Of a stretch of 64,000 bases of DNA, positions 54,480-63,098 are shown piece after piece. The notes under the pieces were generated by a model, which had not been told where the DNA came from, searched no databases, and was given only the letters and a program-made list of their open reading frames with translations. Positions within the stretch are counted from its first letter, which is position 1; each line of letters begins with the position of its first letter. This DNA comes from Candidatus Stoquefichus sp. SB1 (GTDB lineage: Bacteria > Bacillota_I > Bacilli_A > Erysipelotrichales > Coprobacillaceae). Location: NCBI RefSeq assembly GCF_001244545.1, contig NZ_LN852696.1, positions 868,001-932,000 of the forward strand. Direction: 5' to 3'. A program made the translations under genes and the position numbers.

Positions 54480-54595
54480 ATGTAGAACTATTTATTCGTA
54501 ATCTATTTAAGTTACTGGACATTCAAAACAACACAGAAACAAAAGTTACAATTAAAAAAGTCACTGTTGGAAGCAGTGACTCAAAAAATGATTAA
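54476..54595 (+). CDS. 39-residue peptide
   Basis: MNVELFIRNLFKLLDIQNNT then a Thr/Ser/Lys-rich end; GGAG lies 3-7 bases upstream. The 3' end contains a hairpin GTCACTG/CAGTGAC followed by an A-run. Confidence 0.45.
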   Translation: MNVELFIRNLFKLLDIQNNTETKVTIKKVTVGSSDSKND

Positions 54596-54646
54596 CACTA
54601 TAAATTAATCAACTACATTATAGTTGATAGAAAGAGAGAAATCAAC

Positions 54647-55474
54647 ATGAAAAAATATACTATAAAAGATTTTATAAACAAAGATTTAGTCTTTGTTGGA
54701 AATTATATTGAAGCGAAGAATATGGCTAAAGCATTAAAAGAAGAGGGAATAGACACAACGGTAATTGATAGGATAGTACGTGCCAATGATACAAAATTTG
54801 TATTATTTGTACGTAAGAATATCTTAGTTCTAGCATTTGATATTAATCTGATAATAATAACTGAATGTGATTCAAATGCTGAGGTTATACATTACGATGA
54901 TCTTGTAGTACAAGATCATGTATCAAAAAACGAAATACATGTAAGTGAATTTGTAAAAGGAAATGTAGCAATTAAATTTAATAGAGACAATGCAATTAAG
55001 ACTTTAAAAACATTGTTTGCAAATGGATTTCATTTTTACAGCACAGCAGACAATGAAATTCTTGAAGATATGGCATCTCATATTGACTATGTAACTAATG
55101 AAGAAAGAACGTGCATTATGGATGTGTTCTTTCTCCCAGTAGCAAAAAATATAATCGATAACTCTTGTGTCGTTTATGATAAGTATAGTAAATCTTTAAA
55201 ATACGATTTAGATAAGGAAGTTGAGAGCAAAGGACAGGAATTAATAAATATTGATTCTATTGATTTTGGACCATATTTGCCCAAGCAAAAATTTAACATT
55301 AAAGAAACTGTTTATGTTAAAGATGACAGATGCTCATACATAGGTTTGATAGTGTCCATTGATGATATAAACAACGAGTATGAGGTCGCTTATTATATAA
55401 ATGGACATCACGAAACGAGCTGGGTAGAAGAAAAATACATATTTAAAATTGATGGTCATGGAAATTATGAATGA
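54647..55474 (+). CDS. hypothetical prophage protein
   Basis: 275 residues, soluble. The C-terminal 55 (FNIKETVYVKDDRCSYIGLI, YEVAYYINGHHETSWVEEKY) resemble a small SH3/Tudor-like barrel, as in many phage early proteins. The N-terminal part is alpha/beta with no motif known. GAAAGAGAG is 8 bases before the ATG. Confidence 0.6.
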   Translation: MKKYTIKDFINKDLVFVGNYIEAKNMAKALKEEGIDTTVIDRIVRANDTKFVLFVRKNILVLAFDINLIIITECDSNAEVIHYDDLVVQDHVSKNEIHVSEFVKGNVAIKFNRDNAIKTLKTLFANGFHFYSTADNEILEDMASHIDYVTNEERTCIMDVFFLPVAKNIIDNSCVVYDKYSKSLKYDLDKEVESKGQELINIDSIDFGPYLPKQKFNIKETVYVKDDRCSYIGLIVSIDDINNEYEVAYYINGHHETSWVEEKYIFKIDGHGNYE

Positions 55475-55718
55475 AATAATTGACACAATCATTGGATCAT
55501 TGGTCACAATAATCGTCTTTCTTTGTATATGCTATTATGCGGAATATACAAATGTGAAAAGAAATGAGAAAAATAGACTAACAAAAAAATTATATAGAGT
55601 TGATTTGATTATTGATAGTTTAATCGAAAAGCAATCAGATAGAGCAAAGAAAGTAGTTGTCGCAGCATCATGGATCATTATAGCAATTATTATTGGAGTA
55701 ATGATTATCTATGGATAG
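55467..55718 (+). CDS. membrane protein, two helices
   Basis: 83 residues: helix at 6-24 (IIGSLVTIIVFLCICYYA), a charged middle, helix at 62-80. Start uncertain: ATG 55452, 55458 and 55467 are all in frame and none has a good ribosome site; coupling with the overlapping upstream stop favours 55467. Confidence 0.5.
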   Translation: MNEIIDTIIGSLVTIIVFLCICYYAEYTNVKRNEKNRLTKKLYRVDLIIDSLIEKQSDRAKKVVVAASWIIIAIIIGVMIIYG

Positions 55719-55800
55719 AAAAGATATATTTTATTATGCATTATCTATATTCTTTGGAATGTCATGGGCGATTGTTAACTCTATTACATATGTACATTAA
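55711..55800 (+). CDS. 29-residue membrane peptide
   Basis: MDRKDIFYYALSIFFGMSWA then IVNSITYVH. It starts inside the stop region of the previous gene. One helix; could be non-functional. Confidence 0.35.
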   Translation: MDRKDIFYYALSIFFGMSWAIVNSITYVH

Positions 55801-55814
55801 AAAAGCATAAGAAA

Positions 55815-55850
55815 AAACCACTCATGGATGCTGGTAACATCGAGTGGTTT
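55815..55850 (+). terminator. hairpin ending the small-gene operon
   Basis: AAACCACTC/GAGTGGTTT with an inner GATG/CATC pair; few T residues follow. Confidence 0.55.
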
Positions 55851-55944
55851 CATCTTCATCTAACATAGTTATTATAACAAAAAATACCGAATAAATCAAT
55901 GTTTTTTGTGAATAAAATGAAGATGTTTTGAGCAGTGTAGCGTC

Positions 55945-55965
55945 CTTGTTATAGATATTAACAAG
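55945..55965. other. stem-loop upstream of the HUH gene, candidate replication origin nick site
   Basis: CTTGTTA-TAGATAT-TAACAAG, a perfect 7-base stem with a 7-base loop, 28 bases before the initiator gene. HUH initiators often nick in such loops near their own gene. No nick-site consensus for this subgroup is known to me. Confidence 0.4.
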
Positions 55966-55992
55966 TGAACGAAAGCCAGATAGAGAATTAGA

Positions 55993-56847
55993 ATGAAGAA
56001 TGTCTTTAATTATGATTATGATGAAATAATATCTGATCCAATAAGTATAGGAATAGATAATGAAATAGAAAGATTGTTAAAGAATAGAGATATTGATTAT
56101 GTCTATGCAACAAAGACAATTAAAAGTAGTGAACAGTTTGAGATTGAAATATATCCAGAATTTAGTAGGAGTACAGCGGATAGACTAAACATTAAGAAGA
56201 AAAGCAAGAAAGCTCAAAGAAATCTAAACGACAAGAATTCAAGAAAGCAGCTTGAAAGATTGATTAACTGTAATTTCAAGGAAGATGATTTATGGGTGAC
56301 ATTTACATATTCAAATAAGTATCTGCCTAAAAATGTAGATGAAGCAAACAAGAATATGAAGAACTACATAAGACGTATAAATTATCGGAGAAAGAAGATA
56401 GGGCTTGATAATGCTAAATATATTTTCATTACTGAATATGATGAGGATAAGAAAAAAAGAATTCACCATCATCTCATAATAGAAAATGGATTGAGTATGA
56501 ATGAAATTGAAGAAAACTGGCATTTTGGTAAGAGGAACAATGTCAGAAAAATTGATCCAGATGATGAAGACGGATTGACCGGACTTGCTAAGTATCTTGC
56601 CAAGGACCCAAAGGGCAAGAAAAGATGGTATTCAAGCAAGAATCTAAAAAAGCCAAAGATAAGAAAAAGTTATACTGTTTTTCCTTATAGCAAGATTAGA
56701 AAAATGATCGCTAATGATTTAAGTGTTGCTGAACTCATGCAAAGACAATACAAAAATAGAAAGTACATTGAACACGAAATTATGTATAACAAGGTTAATC
56801 ATATGTTCTATATTCACGTTCGAATGGTCGAAAGAAAGGATGAGTGA
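55993..56847 (+). CDS. HUH-family rolling-circle replication initiator
   Basis: 284 residues. Motif 1 WVTFTYSNKYLP (near 101), motif 2 RIHHHLII (HxH metal ligands near 158-160) and motif 3 GLAKYLAKDP with the nucleophile Tyr near 201. The order and spacing are those of single-tyrosine Rep proteins of small plasmids, Microviridae-like phages and some Bacillota prophages. It would nick one strand to start rolling-circle replication. The following recombinase gene overlaps or abuts its end. Confidence 0.8.
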   Translation: MKNVFNYDYDEIISDPISIGIDNEIERLLKNRDIDYVYATKTIKSSEQFEIEIYPEFSRSTADRLNIKKKSKKAQRNLNDKNSRKQLERLINCNFKEDDLWVTFTYSNKYLPKNVDEANKNMKNYIRRINYRRKKIGLDNAKYIFITEYDEDKKKRIHHHLIIENGLSMNEIEENWHFGKRNNVRKIDPDDEDGLTGLAKYLAKDPKGKKRWYSSKNLKKPKIRKSYTVFPYSKIRKMIANDLSVAELMQRQYKNRKYIEHEIMYNKVNHMFYIHVRMVERKDE

Positions 56848-56849
56848 TT

Positions 56850-57737
56850 GTGAAGAAATCAAGGATGATTGAATTAAGAGATGAGTTTCTTCTTAATGAA
56901 AAGTTTGACGAAAAGTCACTCAAGACACAGGAACATTATGAGCATGTCATAAATATGTTTATGAATTATATCAAGTCTGATGAAGTCTCAAAGATTGAAA
57001 TCATGAAATTCAAGGAGTATCTGATTGATAATTTCAAGCCATCAACAATCAATAACTACATAATTATTGTTAATAAATTTATTAAGTATTGTGAAATTGT
57101 TGAAAAGCATGGAGAGTTCAAACTTGAAAAACTGAAAAAGTGGGAATCAAACAATACTTTAAAACTTGTAAGAGTACAGAATAAACAATCTTTAGCAGAT
57201 GTTCTTGAACCAGAGGATTTAAAAAGGATGCTAAGAATGGCAAAATCTAAAAAAGTAAAAAGAATGGATATGTATCTGATTATGAAGATATTTGCATATA
57301 CAGGAATACGTGCACATGAATTAAGTGCTTTTACTGTAGAGAATATTCAGAAGAATTTTATTAATGTTAGAAATAAAGGGAAGATACGAACGATCATTTT
57401 GCGTAATGACCTAAAGAAAGAACTTAATAAATATTGCAGTGAAAAGAAGATTGAAAGTGGATATATATTTTATGGCAAAAATAAGGATAAGATGATTGAT
57501 CCATCAACTATCTATAAGAATCTAAAAAAGATTGCTGGTAAGTGTAGAGGAATCAAGATTGAAAAGGTCCATCCACACAGCTTTAGACATCTGTTTGCTA
57601 TTAAGTTCTTGGAAGATGGCGGAGATATCACTGAACTTGCTGATATTCTTGGACATTCAAGCGTAGATACAACACGCATCTACACAAGAACAACCGATAA
57701 GATGAAAAAGAAACGTCTTGAAAAAATGAAATATTAG
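56850..57737 (+). CDS. second tyrosine recombinase (XerC/D-like)
   Basis: 295 residues: SAM-like N-terminal domain (15-95) and catalytic domain (115-295) with Arg in FAYTGIRAHELSA, HPHSFRHLFA, LGHSSVDTTRIYTR (nucleophile Tyr). It lacks the arm-binding domain of the integrase at 47540. GTG 56850 follows AAAGGATGAG; GTG 56844 is an alternative. Directly after the HUH gene it may resolve multimers or circularise replication products. Confidence 0.85.
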   Translation: MKKSRMIELRDEFLLNEKFDEKSLKTQEHYEHVINMFMNYIKSDEVSKIEIMKFKEYLIDNFKPSTINNYIIIVNKFIKYCEIVEKHGEFKLEKLKKWESNNTLKLVRVQNKQSLADVLEPEDLKRMLRMAKSKKVKRMDMYLIMKIFAYTGIRAHELSAFTVENIQKNFINVRNKGKIRTIILRNDLKKELNKYCSEKKIESGYIFYGKNKDKMIDPSTIYKNLKKIAGKCRGIKIEKVHPHSFRHLFAIKFLEDGGDITELADILGHSSVDTTRIYTRTTDKMKKKRLEKMKY

Positions 57738-57747
57738 GAGGGATATC

Positions 57748-57948
57748 ATGCCTAAATTAGCATTGTATGGTCTGTACGATACAAATGAAAAAGAGAGATG
57801 TATTGGTATCTTTACAATTTATGAACTCATGGATTATACAAACCTAGAAAGAGGATCGATTTATATAATGGCATCAAGACAAAACTTGTTTAAAAACAGA
57901 TATAAAATTGTAGTTTTTGATGAAACGGAGATGATGAAAAATGATTAA
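57748..57948 (+). CDS. small prophage protein
   Basis: 66 residues, MPKLALYGLYDTNEKERCIG onward, looking like a response to a growing phage family but unknown to me. AGGAGGGATATC precedes the ATG. The next gene overlaps by 8 bases. Confidence 0.65.
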   Translation: MPKLALYGLYDTNEKERCIGIFTIYELMDYTNLERGSIYIMASRQNLFKNRYKIVVFDETEMMKND

Positions 57949-58240
57949 GAATGTGCCAGTATTTGACTGTTTATTTAAGCAAATCCAAAAAGGAAGAAAT
58001 AATATAAATATTTATGTATATTGTCATTCAGATAGAAAGTTTGAGAAGGGTGATATATTGAGACTTGAAGAACAGTATCCAACACCATCTGGAGAGGAAA
58101 AGAGTGGGTATTTTATGCATGTAGAAGTTAGTCGTGTAACAAAAGTTGAAGAGGATAGTAATGGTAACAAGATATACATGATGATCATAAAACCAAGACT
58201 AGATAAAAGTGTTAAATTACATACGTTGAAAGGTGCATGA
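57941..58240 (+). CDS. DUF3850/ASCH-like protein
   Basis: 99 residues. FDCLFKQIQKGRNNINIYVY, DRKFEKGDILRLEEQYP and the later strands VEVSRVTKVEED follow the DUF3850 pattern, an RNA-binding ASCH-type barrel common in phages. Overlaps both neighbours, typical of a compact early operon. Confidence 0.6.
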   Translation: MIKNVPVFDCLFKQIQKGRNNINIYVYCHSDRKFEKGDILRLEEQYPTPSGEEKSGYFMHVEVSRVTKVEEDSNGNKIYMMIIKPRLDKSVKLHTLKGA

Positions 58241-58244
58241 CAAA

Positions 58245-59621
58245 ATGAATTATGAAGAATTTATAAGAAGAAAGAAAGTAGTTAATCAGTCAAGGGGAAT
58301 TGAAATAAATGAAAATGACTTGAATTCAGTACTGTTTGATTATCAAAAAGCAATTGTAAAAAAAGCATTGGAATTGAAAAGGTTTTGCTTGTTTGAAGCG
58401 TGTGGAATGGGAAAGACTTTACAACAGATTGAATGGGCTTATCAGGTTTATCTATACACAAAAAAGCCAGTATTAATCATTGCACCTTTAGGAGTAACAA
58501 TACAGACTGCAAAAGAGGAAGCACCAAAATTAGGATATAAAGTATATATGCTGGCTTATGAGGATCATATAAAAGATGGAATTAATATTATTAATTATGA
58601 ACAATTGGATAATGTTGACTGTAGCGTCTTTGGTGGTGTTGTATTGGATGAATCAAGCATATTAAAAAACTTTACTGGAAAAGTAAGAACAAAGTTATCA
58701 AATTATTTTAAAGATACAGAATATAAGCTGTGCTGCACTGCAACACCAGCACCAAATGATTTAATGGAACTGTTGAATCATGCTGATTTTTTGGGAGTTA
58801 CAACAACAGCAAAAGCACTTGCCACATATTTTATAAATGATATGAAAACAGGAACATGGAGACTAAAAGGACATGCAACAAAAGAATTTTATAGATGGTG
58901 CTGCACATGGTCGATTAATATTGAAAGTCCAAAGGATTTGGGATTCAAGGCAGAATATTATAAATTGCCAAATCTAATTGAAAAAAATGAAATAATTGAG
59001 ATAGATGTTATTGATGATGAGTTTGAAAGTGGACTATTTAGAGAAATTGGAACATCTGCAACATCATTTCACAAAGAAAAATCACGTACTGCAGATAAGA
59101 GAGCAAAAAGATGTGCAGAGATAGCATCGAAAGATAATGAACAGTATTTGATATGGTGTGATACAAATCAGGAAGCTGACTTATTAAAGAAGTATATACC
59201 AGATGCGGTTGAAGTGCGTGGAAGTGATAAGCCATCATTTAAGGAAGACTGTTCAATGCTATTCAAAAATGGACAGATAAGAGTGCTTATCAGTAAGCCA
59301 AAAATATTTGGATATGGAATGAACTTCCAGAAATGTCATAACGTTATTTTCTGCGGTCTTACATATTCATACGAAAATTATTTTCAAGCCTTAAGAAGAA
59401 TATACAGATTTGGTCAAAAAAATGATGTTTATTCATATATCGTGATTGGATCAACAGAACTTCATATCTTGGAAAATATAAAACAAAAACAACAGATGCA
59501 AGAACAACTTAAAAATAAAATGGATATTTCTGTAAAGGAAATACAGTTATTGAATTTTGAAGGAAAGGAAGTGCTAAGGGTAGAACAGTCAAAACAGATT
59601 GAAATACCTGAATTTCTATGA
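58245..59621 (+). CDS. phage SNF2/DEAD-type helicase
   Basis: 458 residues. Q-motif region FDYQKAIVKKAL, Walker A EACGMGKTLQ, motif II VVLDESSIL (DES rather than DEAH), motif III CTATPAPND, and in the second RecA domain VLISKPKIFGYGMNFQ and QALRRIYRFGQ (motif VI). Short phage helicases of this kind sit next to methyltransferase genes and act in replication or recombination. AAAGGTG precedes ATG 58245. It shares ATGA with the next gene. Confidence 0.9.
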   Translation: MNYEEFIRRKKVVNQSRGIEINENDLNSVLFDYQKAIVKKALELKRFCLFEACGMGKTLQQIEWAYQVYLYTKKPVLIIAPLGVTIQTAKEEAPKLGYKVYMLAYEDHIKDGINIINYEQLDNVDCSVFGGVVLDESSILKNFTGKVRTKLSNYFKDTEYKLCCTATPAPNDLMELLNHADFLGVTTTAKALATYFINDMKTGTWRLKGHATKEFYRWCCTWSINIESPKDLGFKAEYYKLPNLIEKNEIIEIDVIDDEFESGLFREIGTSATSFHKEKSRTADKRAKRCAEIASKDNEQYLIWCDTNQEADLLKKYIPDAVEVRGSDKPSFKEDCSMLFKNGQIRVLISKPKIFGYGMNFQKCHNVIFCGLTYSYENYFQALRRIYRFGQKNDVYSYIVIGSTELHILENIKQKQQMQEQLKNKMDISVKEIQLLNFEGKEVLRVEQSKQIEIPEFL

Positions 59622-60511
59622 ATTATAAAACATACAATGATGACTGTGTAAATGTATGCGGTCAACTGCCAAGTGATAGCATTGATTTAACAATAACAAG
59701 TGTACCATTCGCAAATTTATATACATATAGTGATGATGAAAGAGATTTCTCTAATGTTAAGGATTTAGATGAGTTCTTTAAGCAGATGGATTTCCTTATT
59801 ACAGAACTTTATAGAATCACAAGACCAGGAAGATTAATTTGTTTGCATTGCAAACAAATACCAACATTCAAGGGACGAGATGGAGCAATGGGACTGGTTG
59901 ACTTTAGAGGAATGCTTATAAGGGCATTTCAAAAGCATAAATGGATATACCATGGCGAAATAACTGTGTGGACTGATCCCCAGATTGAAGCAACAAGAAC
60001 AAAGTCAGCAAGCATTCTCTGGAACTCTTATAAAAAGTTTGCTGAAAATACAAGAACAGGCATGGCAGATTATGTAGTTGTTATGCAGAAATGTGAGCGT
60101 GAAGACGAATGGATTCATGTCATACATGAAAATAATGATGATCAATTCCATGAATGGACGAGAATCGCAAGTCCGTGTTGGGCTATTGGTAGAGATATAA
60201 CACCAAGAATACAAAGAACAAATGTTTTAAACAGCAAACTCGCAAAAGAGGATAAAGATGAGAAACACATGACACCGCTTCAATTGGATTTAATTGAGCA
60301 TCTGATGAAATGGTATTCAAACGAGGGAGAGGTTGTTCTTGATCCGTTCGCTGGAATTATGAGTGTTCCATATGTTGCCATGAAAAACAATAGAAAAGCA
60401 ATAGGAATAGAACTCAAGACATCATACTTTAATTTAGGAAATAAATATTTAAAGGAATTAGAACTGCAATTAAAGCAGCCGACATTATTTGAAGTAGAGG
60501 ATAGTGTATGA
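59618..60511 (+). CDS. phage DNA methyltransferase (N4/N6 type)
   Basis: 297 residues. Motif IV is SVPFANLY (in place of (D/N/S)PP(Y/F)), and motif I comes late, VVLDPFAGIMSVPYVA with GIELKTSYFN, so the order is the beta class. It transfers a methyl group from SAM to adenine N6 or cytosine N4, probably to protect phage DNA. The S-V-P-F and D-P-F-A-G-I-M variants are unusual and worth testing. No cognate nuclease is adjacent. Confidence 0.85.
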   Translation: MNYKTYNDDCVNVCGQLPSDSIDLTITSVPFANLYTYSDDERDFSNVKDLDEFFKQMDFLITELYRITRPGRLICLHCKQIPTFKGRDGAMGLVDFRGMLIRAFQKHKWIYHGEITVWTDPQIEATRTKSASILWNSYKKFAENTRTGMADYVVVMQKCEREDEWIHVIHENNDDQFHEWTRIASPCWAIGRDITPRIQRTNVLNSKLAKEDKDEKHMTPLQLDLIEHLMKWYSNEGEVVLDPFAGIMSVPYVAMKNNRKAIGIELKTSYFNLGNKYLKELELQLKQPTLFEVEDSV

Positions 60512-60918
60512 ATTCGGATCAATTAAATATATATGAGTTTATTAATGAAGATAAATTTTGTTTTGATGATGATATTAACCATATTGTTGAACTTATTGAA
60601 AAATTAATGCAACCGTATATGGATGATGGAACATTTATTGAACTATGGGAAAAGAAGTTCGATATCTGGGAAGATGGTGAGAAATATGGATATAGGCTTT
60701 CGATGAATTATATCTACAAAGCCGACATTGAAAGAGATTATTTTAAACATTATGATAGAAACCCATTATATATGAGAAAGATAAATGAGTTGAATCTTGG
60801 TGAATTATTTGAATATAGTGAAAAACATAACATTGAATTAAGTATTCATCCAACTCCGTTTATGGTTTGCATTTATACAAGGTTTTTAGACAAAAGAAAG
60901 AATATAAAGACGTTATGA
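60508..60918 (+). CDS. hypothetical prophage protein
   Basis: 136 residues, acidic, rich in aromatic residues, no motif recognised (VELIEKLMQPYMDDGTFIEL, GYRLSMNYIYKADIERDYF). Starts inside the methyltransferase stop (ATGA). Confidence 0.65.
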   Translation: MNSDQLNIYEFINEDKFCFDDDINHIVELIEKLMQPYMDDGTFIELWEKKFDIWEDGEKYGYRLSMNYIYKADIERDYFKHYDRNPLYMRKINELNLGELFEYSEKHNIELSIHPTPFMVCIYTRFLDKRKNIKTL

Positions 60919-60987
60919 CAACACAAGAAAAACTAAAAGAAGTATAAGAAAAGGCTTTTAAAACAGTTAAAGAAAGAGAGTGGTTAA

Positions 60988-61170
60988 ATGGATTTTACAC
61001 AAGAAGATTTGCATAACATAAAACTAATTTTAAATGTAGCAAGTGTATATGGTCTTGCTGATGAAAAGAGAGTGAAAGAGATAGTTGAGAAAATAGAAGA
61101 AATGGAGGATTATGATGAAACATCCAAAGAGATTGAATGTAGCAATGAAAAAACTTCTGATGTGCAATAA
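60988..61170 (+). CDS. small acidic prophage protein
   Basis: 60 residues, helical and very acidic (VKEIVEKIEEMEDYDETSKE). AAAGAAAGAGAG precedes the ATG. The next gene starts inside it. Confidence 0.6.
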   Translation: MDFTQEDLHNIKLILNVASVYGLADEKRVKEIVEKIEEMEDYDETSKEIECSNEKTSDVQ

Positions 61171-61270
61171 TCTTGAGCCTGATGATTACTGGTATACAAA
61201 GAATACAGATGAGTATCTGATGATTGTTCATAAGAAGTCCAGAAAACAATTAAAAGTGAATTGGGAGTGA
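61115..61270 (+). CDS. DUF6906-like small protein
   Basis: 51 residues: MKHPKRLNVAMKKLLMCNNL, then EPDDYWYTKNTDEYLMIVHK. This resembles the DUF6906 small phage proteins (basic start, W near 26, LMIVH strand). TGGAGGAT lies 6 bases before ATG 61115 (ATG 61112 is closer). It overlaps the previous gene in another frame. Confidence 0.6.
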   Translation: MKHPKRLNVAMKKLLMCNNLEPDDYWYTKNTDEYLMIVHKKSRKQLKVNWE

Positions 61271-61275
61271 TGATC

Positions 61276-61455
61276 ATGAAGAATTCTAGAGCTAAAAATA
61301 TTTTAAAACTCAAGAAAGCAACTATTGAATGTAATCCTTTGAGGAAAAATGGAAAGCCATGTGCTGCATTATTCCAGGATGAAGTTGATGAATTGATTAG
61401 AGCATTTGATGAAATGGAATCGTTTATATTTAAGAGCAATAATCATGCCAAATAG
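61276..61455 (+). CDS. small prophage protein
   Basis: 59 residues; ILKLKKATIECNPLRKNGKP then an acidic helix (DEVDELIRAFDEME). GGGAG is 8 bases before ATG 61276. No family known. Confidence 0.55.
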   Translation: MKNSRAKNILKLKKATIECNPLRKNGKPCAALFQDEVDELIRAFDEMESFIFKSNNHAK

Positions 61456-61648
61456 AATTAATTATCTTCTGCTTGATAAAGATGATATCACAAAAATATG
61501 TGGTATCATCTCAAGACAGCAGGCTATGAAAGAACTAGGATATAATGATCATCAATTCAAGCATTTTGTAGATTATAGCAAGATATTTAAAAAGAAATAT
61601 ATTCTTGTAGAGGAAAAATTCAGCAAATGTGAAAAGAGGGAAGCGTGA
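61445..61648 (+). CDS. small prophage protein, HTH-like
   Basis: 67 residues; IISRQQAMKELGYNDHQFKH could form a helix-turn-helix. Starts at ATG 61445 inside the previous gene; no clear ribosome site, so expression would rely on coupling. Confidence 0.5.
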   Translation: MPNRINYLLLDKDDITKICGIISRQQAMKELGYNDHQFKHFVDYSKIFKKKYILVEEKFSKCEKREA

Positions 61649-61649
61649 A

Positions 61650-62033
61650 ATGAAAAAAACAAAGGCTAGATTTTATACTGCAATATTGAATAGAGAAACA
61701 GGTAGAGTATTAAAAAAGGTTGTTGATGGATATCTGTTTTATTATGAGGATATGAGTTTTGGGATATATAAGCGATGCGATGATGCATACATTCAAAAAT
61801 ATGTTGTTATAGACATTGAAACAGGATTAAAGGTTCTAGGTGCAAGGGATTTCAAGATGATTGATATATGCATGTACTACATATACAACAATATAAAGAA
61901 TTTCTATAAAACAAATAATTATAATAAGCATCTAAAAAGTTGGATGAGTTCAGAGATATGTAAGGATAGTACATTAAGTATGTATCATTGGAAAAATAAT
62001 TTTTTAGATTTAACAGGAGGATGTAAAAAATGA
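61650..62033 (+). CDS. hypothetical prophage protein
   Basis: 127 residues, basic, strand-rich start (ARFYTAILNRETGRVLKKVV) and many Tyr. GAGGGAAG lies 6 bases before ATG 61650. No family known. Confidence 0.6.
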   Translation: MKKTKARFYTAILNRETGRVLKKVVDGYLFYYEDMSFGIYKRCDDAYIQKYVVIDIETGLKVLGARDFKMIDICMYYIYNNIKNFYKTNNYNKHLKSWMSSEICKDSTLSMYHWKNNFLDLTGGCKK

Positions 62034-62191
62034 AAGTAGAAATTGAATATACAAATGATGAAATAACTTGCTTTGAAGACATTTTAGATGTTGTGTTTTG
62101 TAGTTATGATATCGAGATATATCTTAGAAGAGATGATGTAAATGTAATACCAACAAGCAAGATAAAAAGTGTTAAGGTAACAGATTTATAG
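62030..62191 (+). CDS. 53-residue prophage protein
   Basis: MKVEIEYTNDEITCFEDILD then YDIEIYLRRDDVNVIPTSKI. AGGAGGATG lies 6 bases upstream, at the end of the previous gene. Small strand-rich protein, unknown. Confidence 0.6.
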   Translation: MKVEIEYTNDEITCFEDILDVVFCSYDIEIYLRRDDVNVIPTSKIKSVKVTDL

Positions 62192-62225
62192 CATCAAAAA
62201 AGTATCAAAAGTTTTTATTGATGAA

Positions 62226-62266
62226 AATACCTTGAAACCGTTGGTGTATATAGGTTTTGAGGTATT
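62226..62266. promoter_or_regulatory. long stem-loop between early gene blocks
   Basis: AATACCTTGAAACC/GGTTTTGAGGTATT, 14 pairs with two G-U, 13-base loop. No T-run follows; within the 138-base gap before 62330. Could be a pause or antitermination element. Confidence 0.4.
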
Positions 62267-62329
62267 GATTAAAGTCAATATAATATAGAGTTATAATGAC
62301 GTTAAAATAGACATAAAAGAGGTGGAAAT

Positions 62330-62602
62330 ATGCTTTATTTAAAGAAAAATGTAACCGAAAAACAAATAAAAAAGTATGGATTTAAAAGATGCAGAAAGCC
62401 TTATAATGAATTATTCTATTTGTGTATTGCTAGAGGTGTACAGGTTATCTTTATAGGAGATGGAATATTCGTTCAGCATTGGATGAATGATGATCCTAGA
62501 ATACATAGTAGGCCTAATTGTAAATACAAAGATGATAGAGAAGTTCTTGATGTTATTTACGATTTGATTACTGATGGATTGATTGAAAGGAGAAGAACAT
62601 AA
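62330..62602 (+). CDS. hypothetical prophage protein
   Basis: 90 residues: VTEKQIKKYGFKRCRKPYNE, VQVIFIGDGIFVQHWMNDDP, then an acidic helix. AGAGGTGG precedes the ATG. Overlaps the next gene by one base (TAATG). Confidence 0.6.
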   Translation: MLYLKKNVTEKQIKKYGFKRCRKPYNELFYLCIARGVQVIFIGDGIFVQHWMNDDPRIHSRPNCKYKDDREVLDVIYDLITDGLIERRRT

Positions 62603-62931
62603 TGACTGATGATCAGCTTAAAGAAATTAATGATTTAAAAAAGGAGATTGAAAATCTAAGGGAACAATTTAAATATGTTGAATCATCATGTCCTTATGAC
62701 GTGAAATATGATGGTAGAAAATTTTATGGTAAATTAGCACTTTGTAAAGTATTCGTTGGTAATGACATAGATATGACAAGTGGTAGAGATAGAGTTCTTG
62801 TTGAATTTAATGAAGAAATGAAATTGGCAGTTTTGCAAGTTCTACACAGTAGATTAACTATTTTAGAAAATAAATTTAACAATTTAACTGTAAGGAATGA
62901 AAGTAGTAGATATGAAAATAACAAAGAATGA
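62602..62931 (+). CDS. hypothetical prophage protein with coiled coil
   Basis: 109 residues: N-terminal coiled coil (LKEINDLKKEIENLREQFKY), central strands, C-terminal helix. Unknown function. Coupled to the previous gene. Confidence 0.6.
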   Translation: MTDDQLKEINDLKKEIENLREQFKYVESSCPYDVKYDGRKFYGKLALCKVFVGNDIDMTSGRDRVLVEFNEEMKLAVLQVLHSRLTILENKFNNLTVRNESSRYENNKE

Positions 62932-63097
62932 ATTTATCGATTTTGAAAAAGCTCAAGGTGCAAAATTACCATATAATATTATAGATGATAGCAATATGTC
63001 ACGTGCAAGATGGATGCTTACATCTTTAGATATAAATAAGTACATTTATATTGCAGACCACTACAATGAATTAAAAAGAAGATATGGGGATGAATAG
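62912..63097 (+). CDS. small prophage protein
   Basis: 61 residues: MKITKNEFIDFEKAQGAKLP onward, ending in NELKRRYGDE. AAGGAATG upstream is rather far from ATG 62912; ATG 62897 is the alternative. Confidence 0.5.
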   Translation: MKITKNEFIDFEKAQGAKLPYNIIDDSNMSRARWMLTSLDINKYIYIADHYNELKRRYGDE

Positions 63098-63098
63098 C

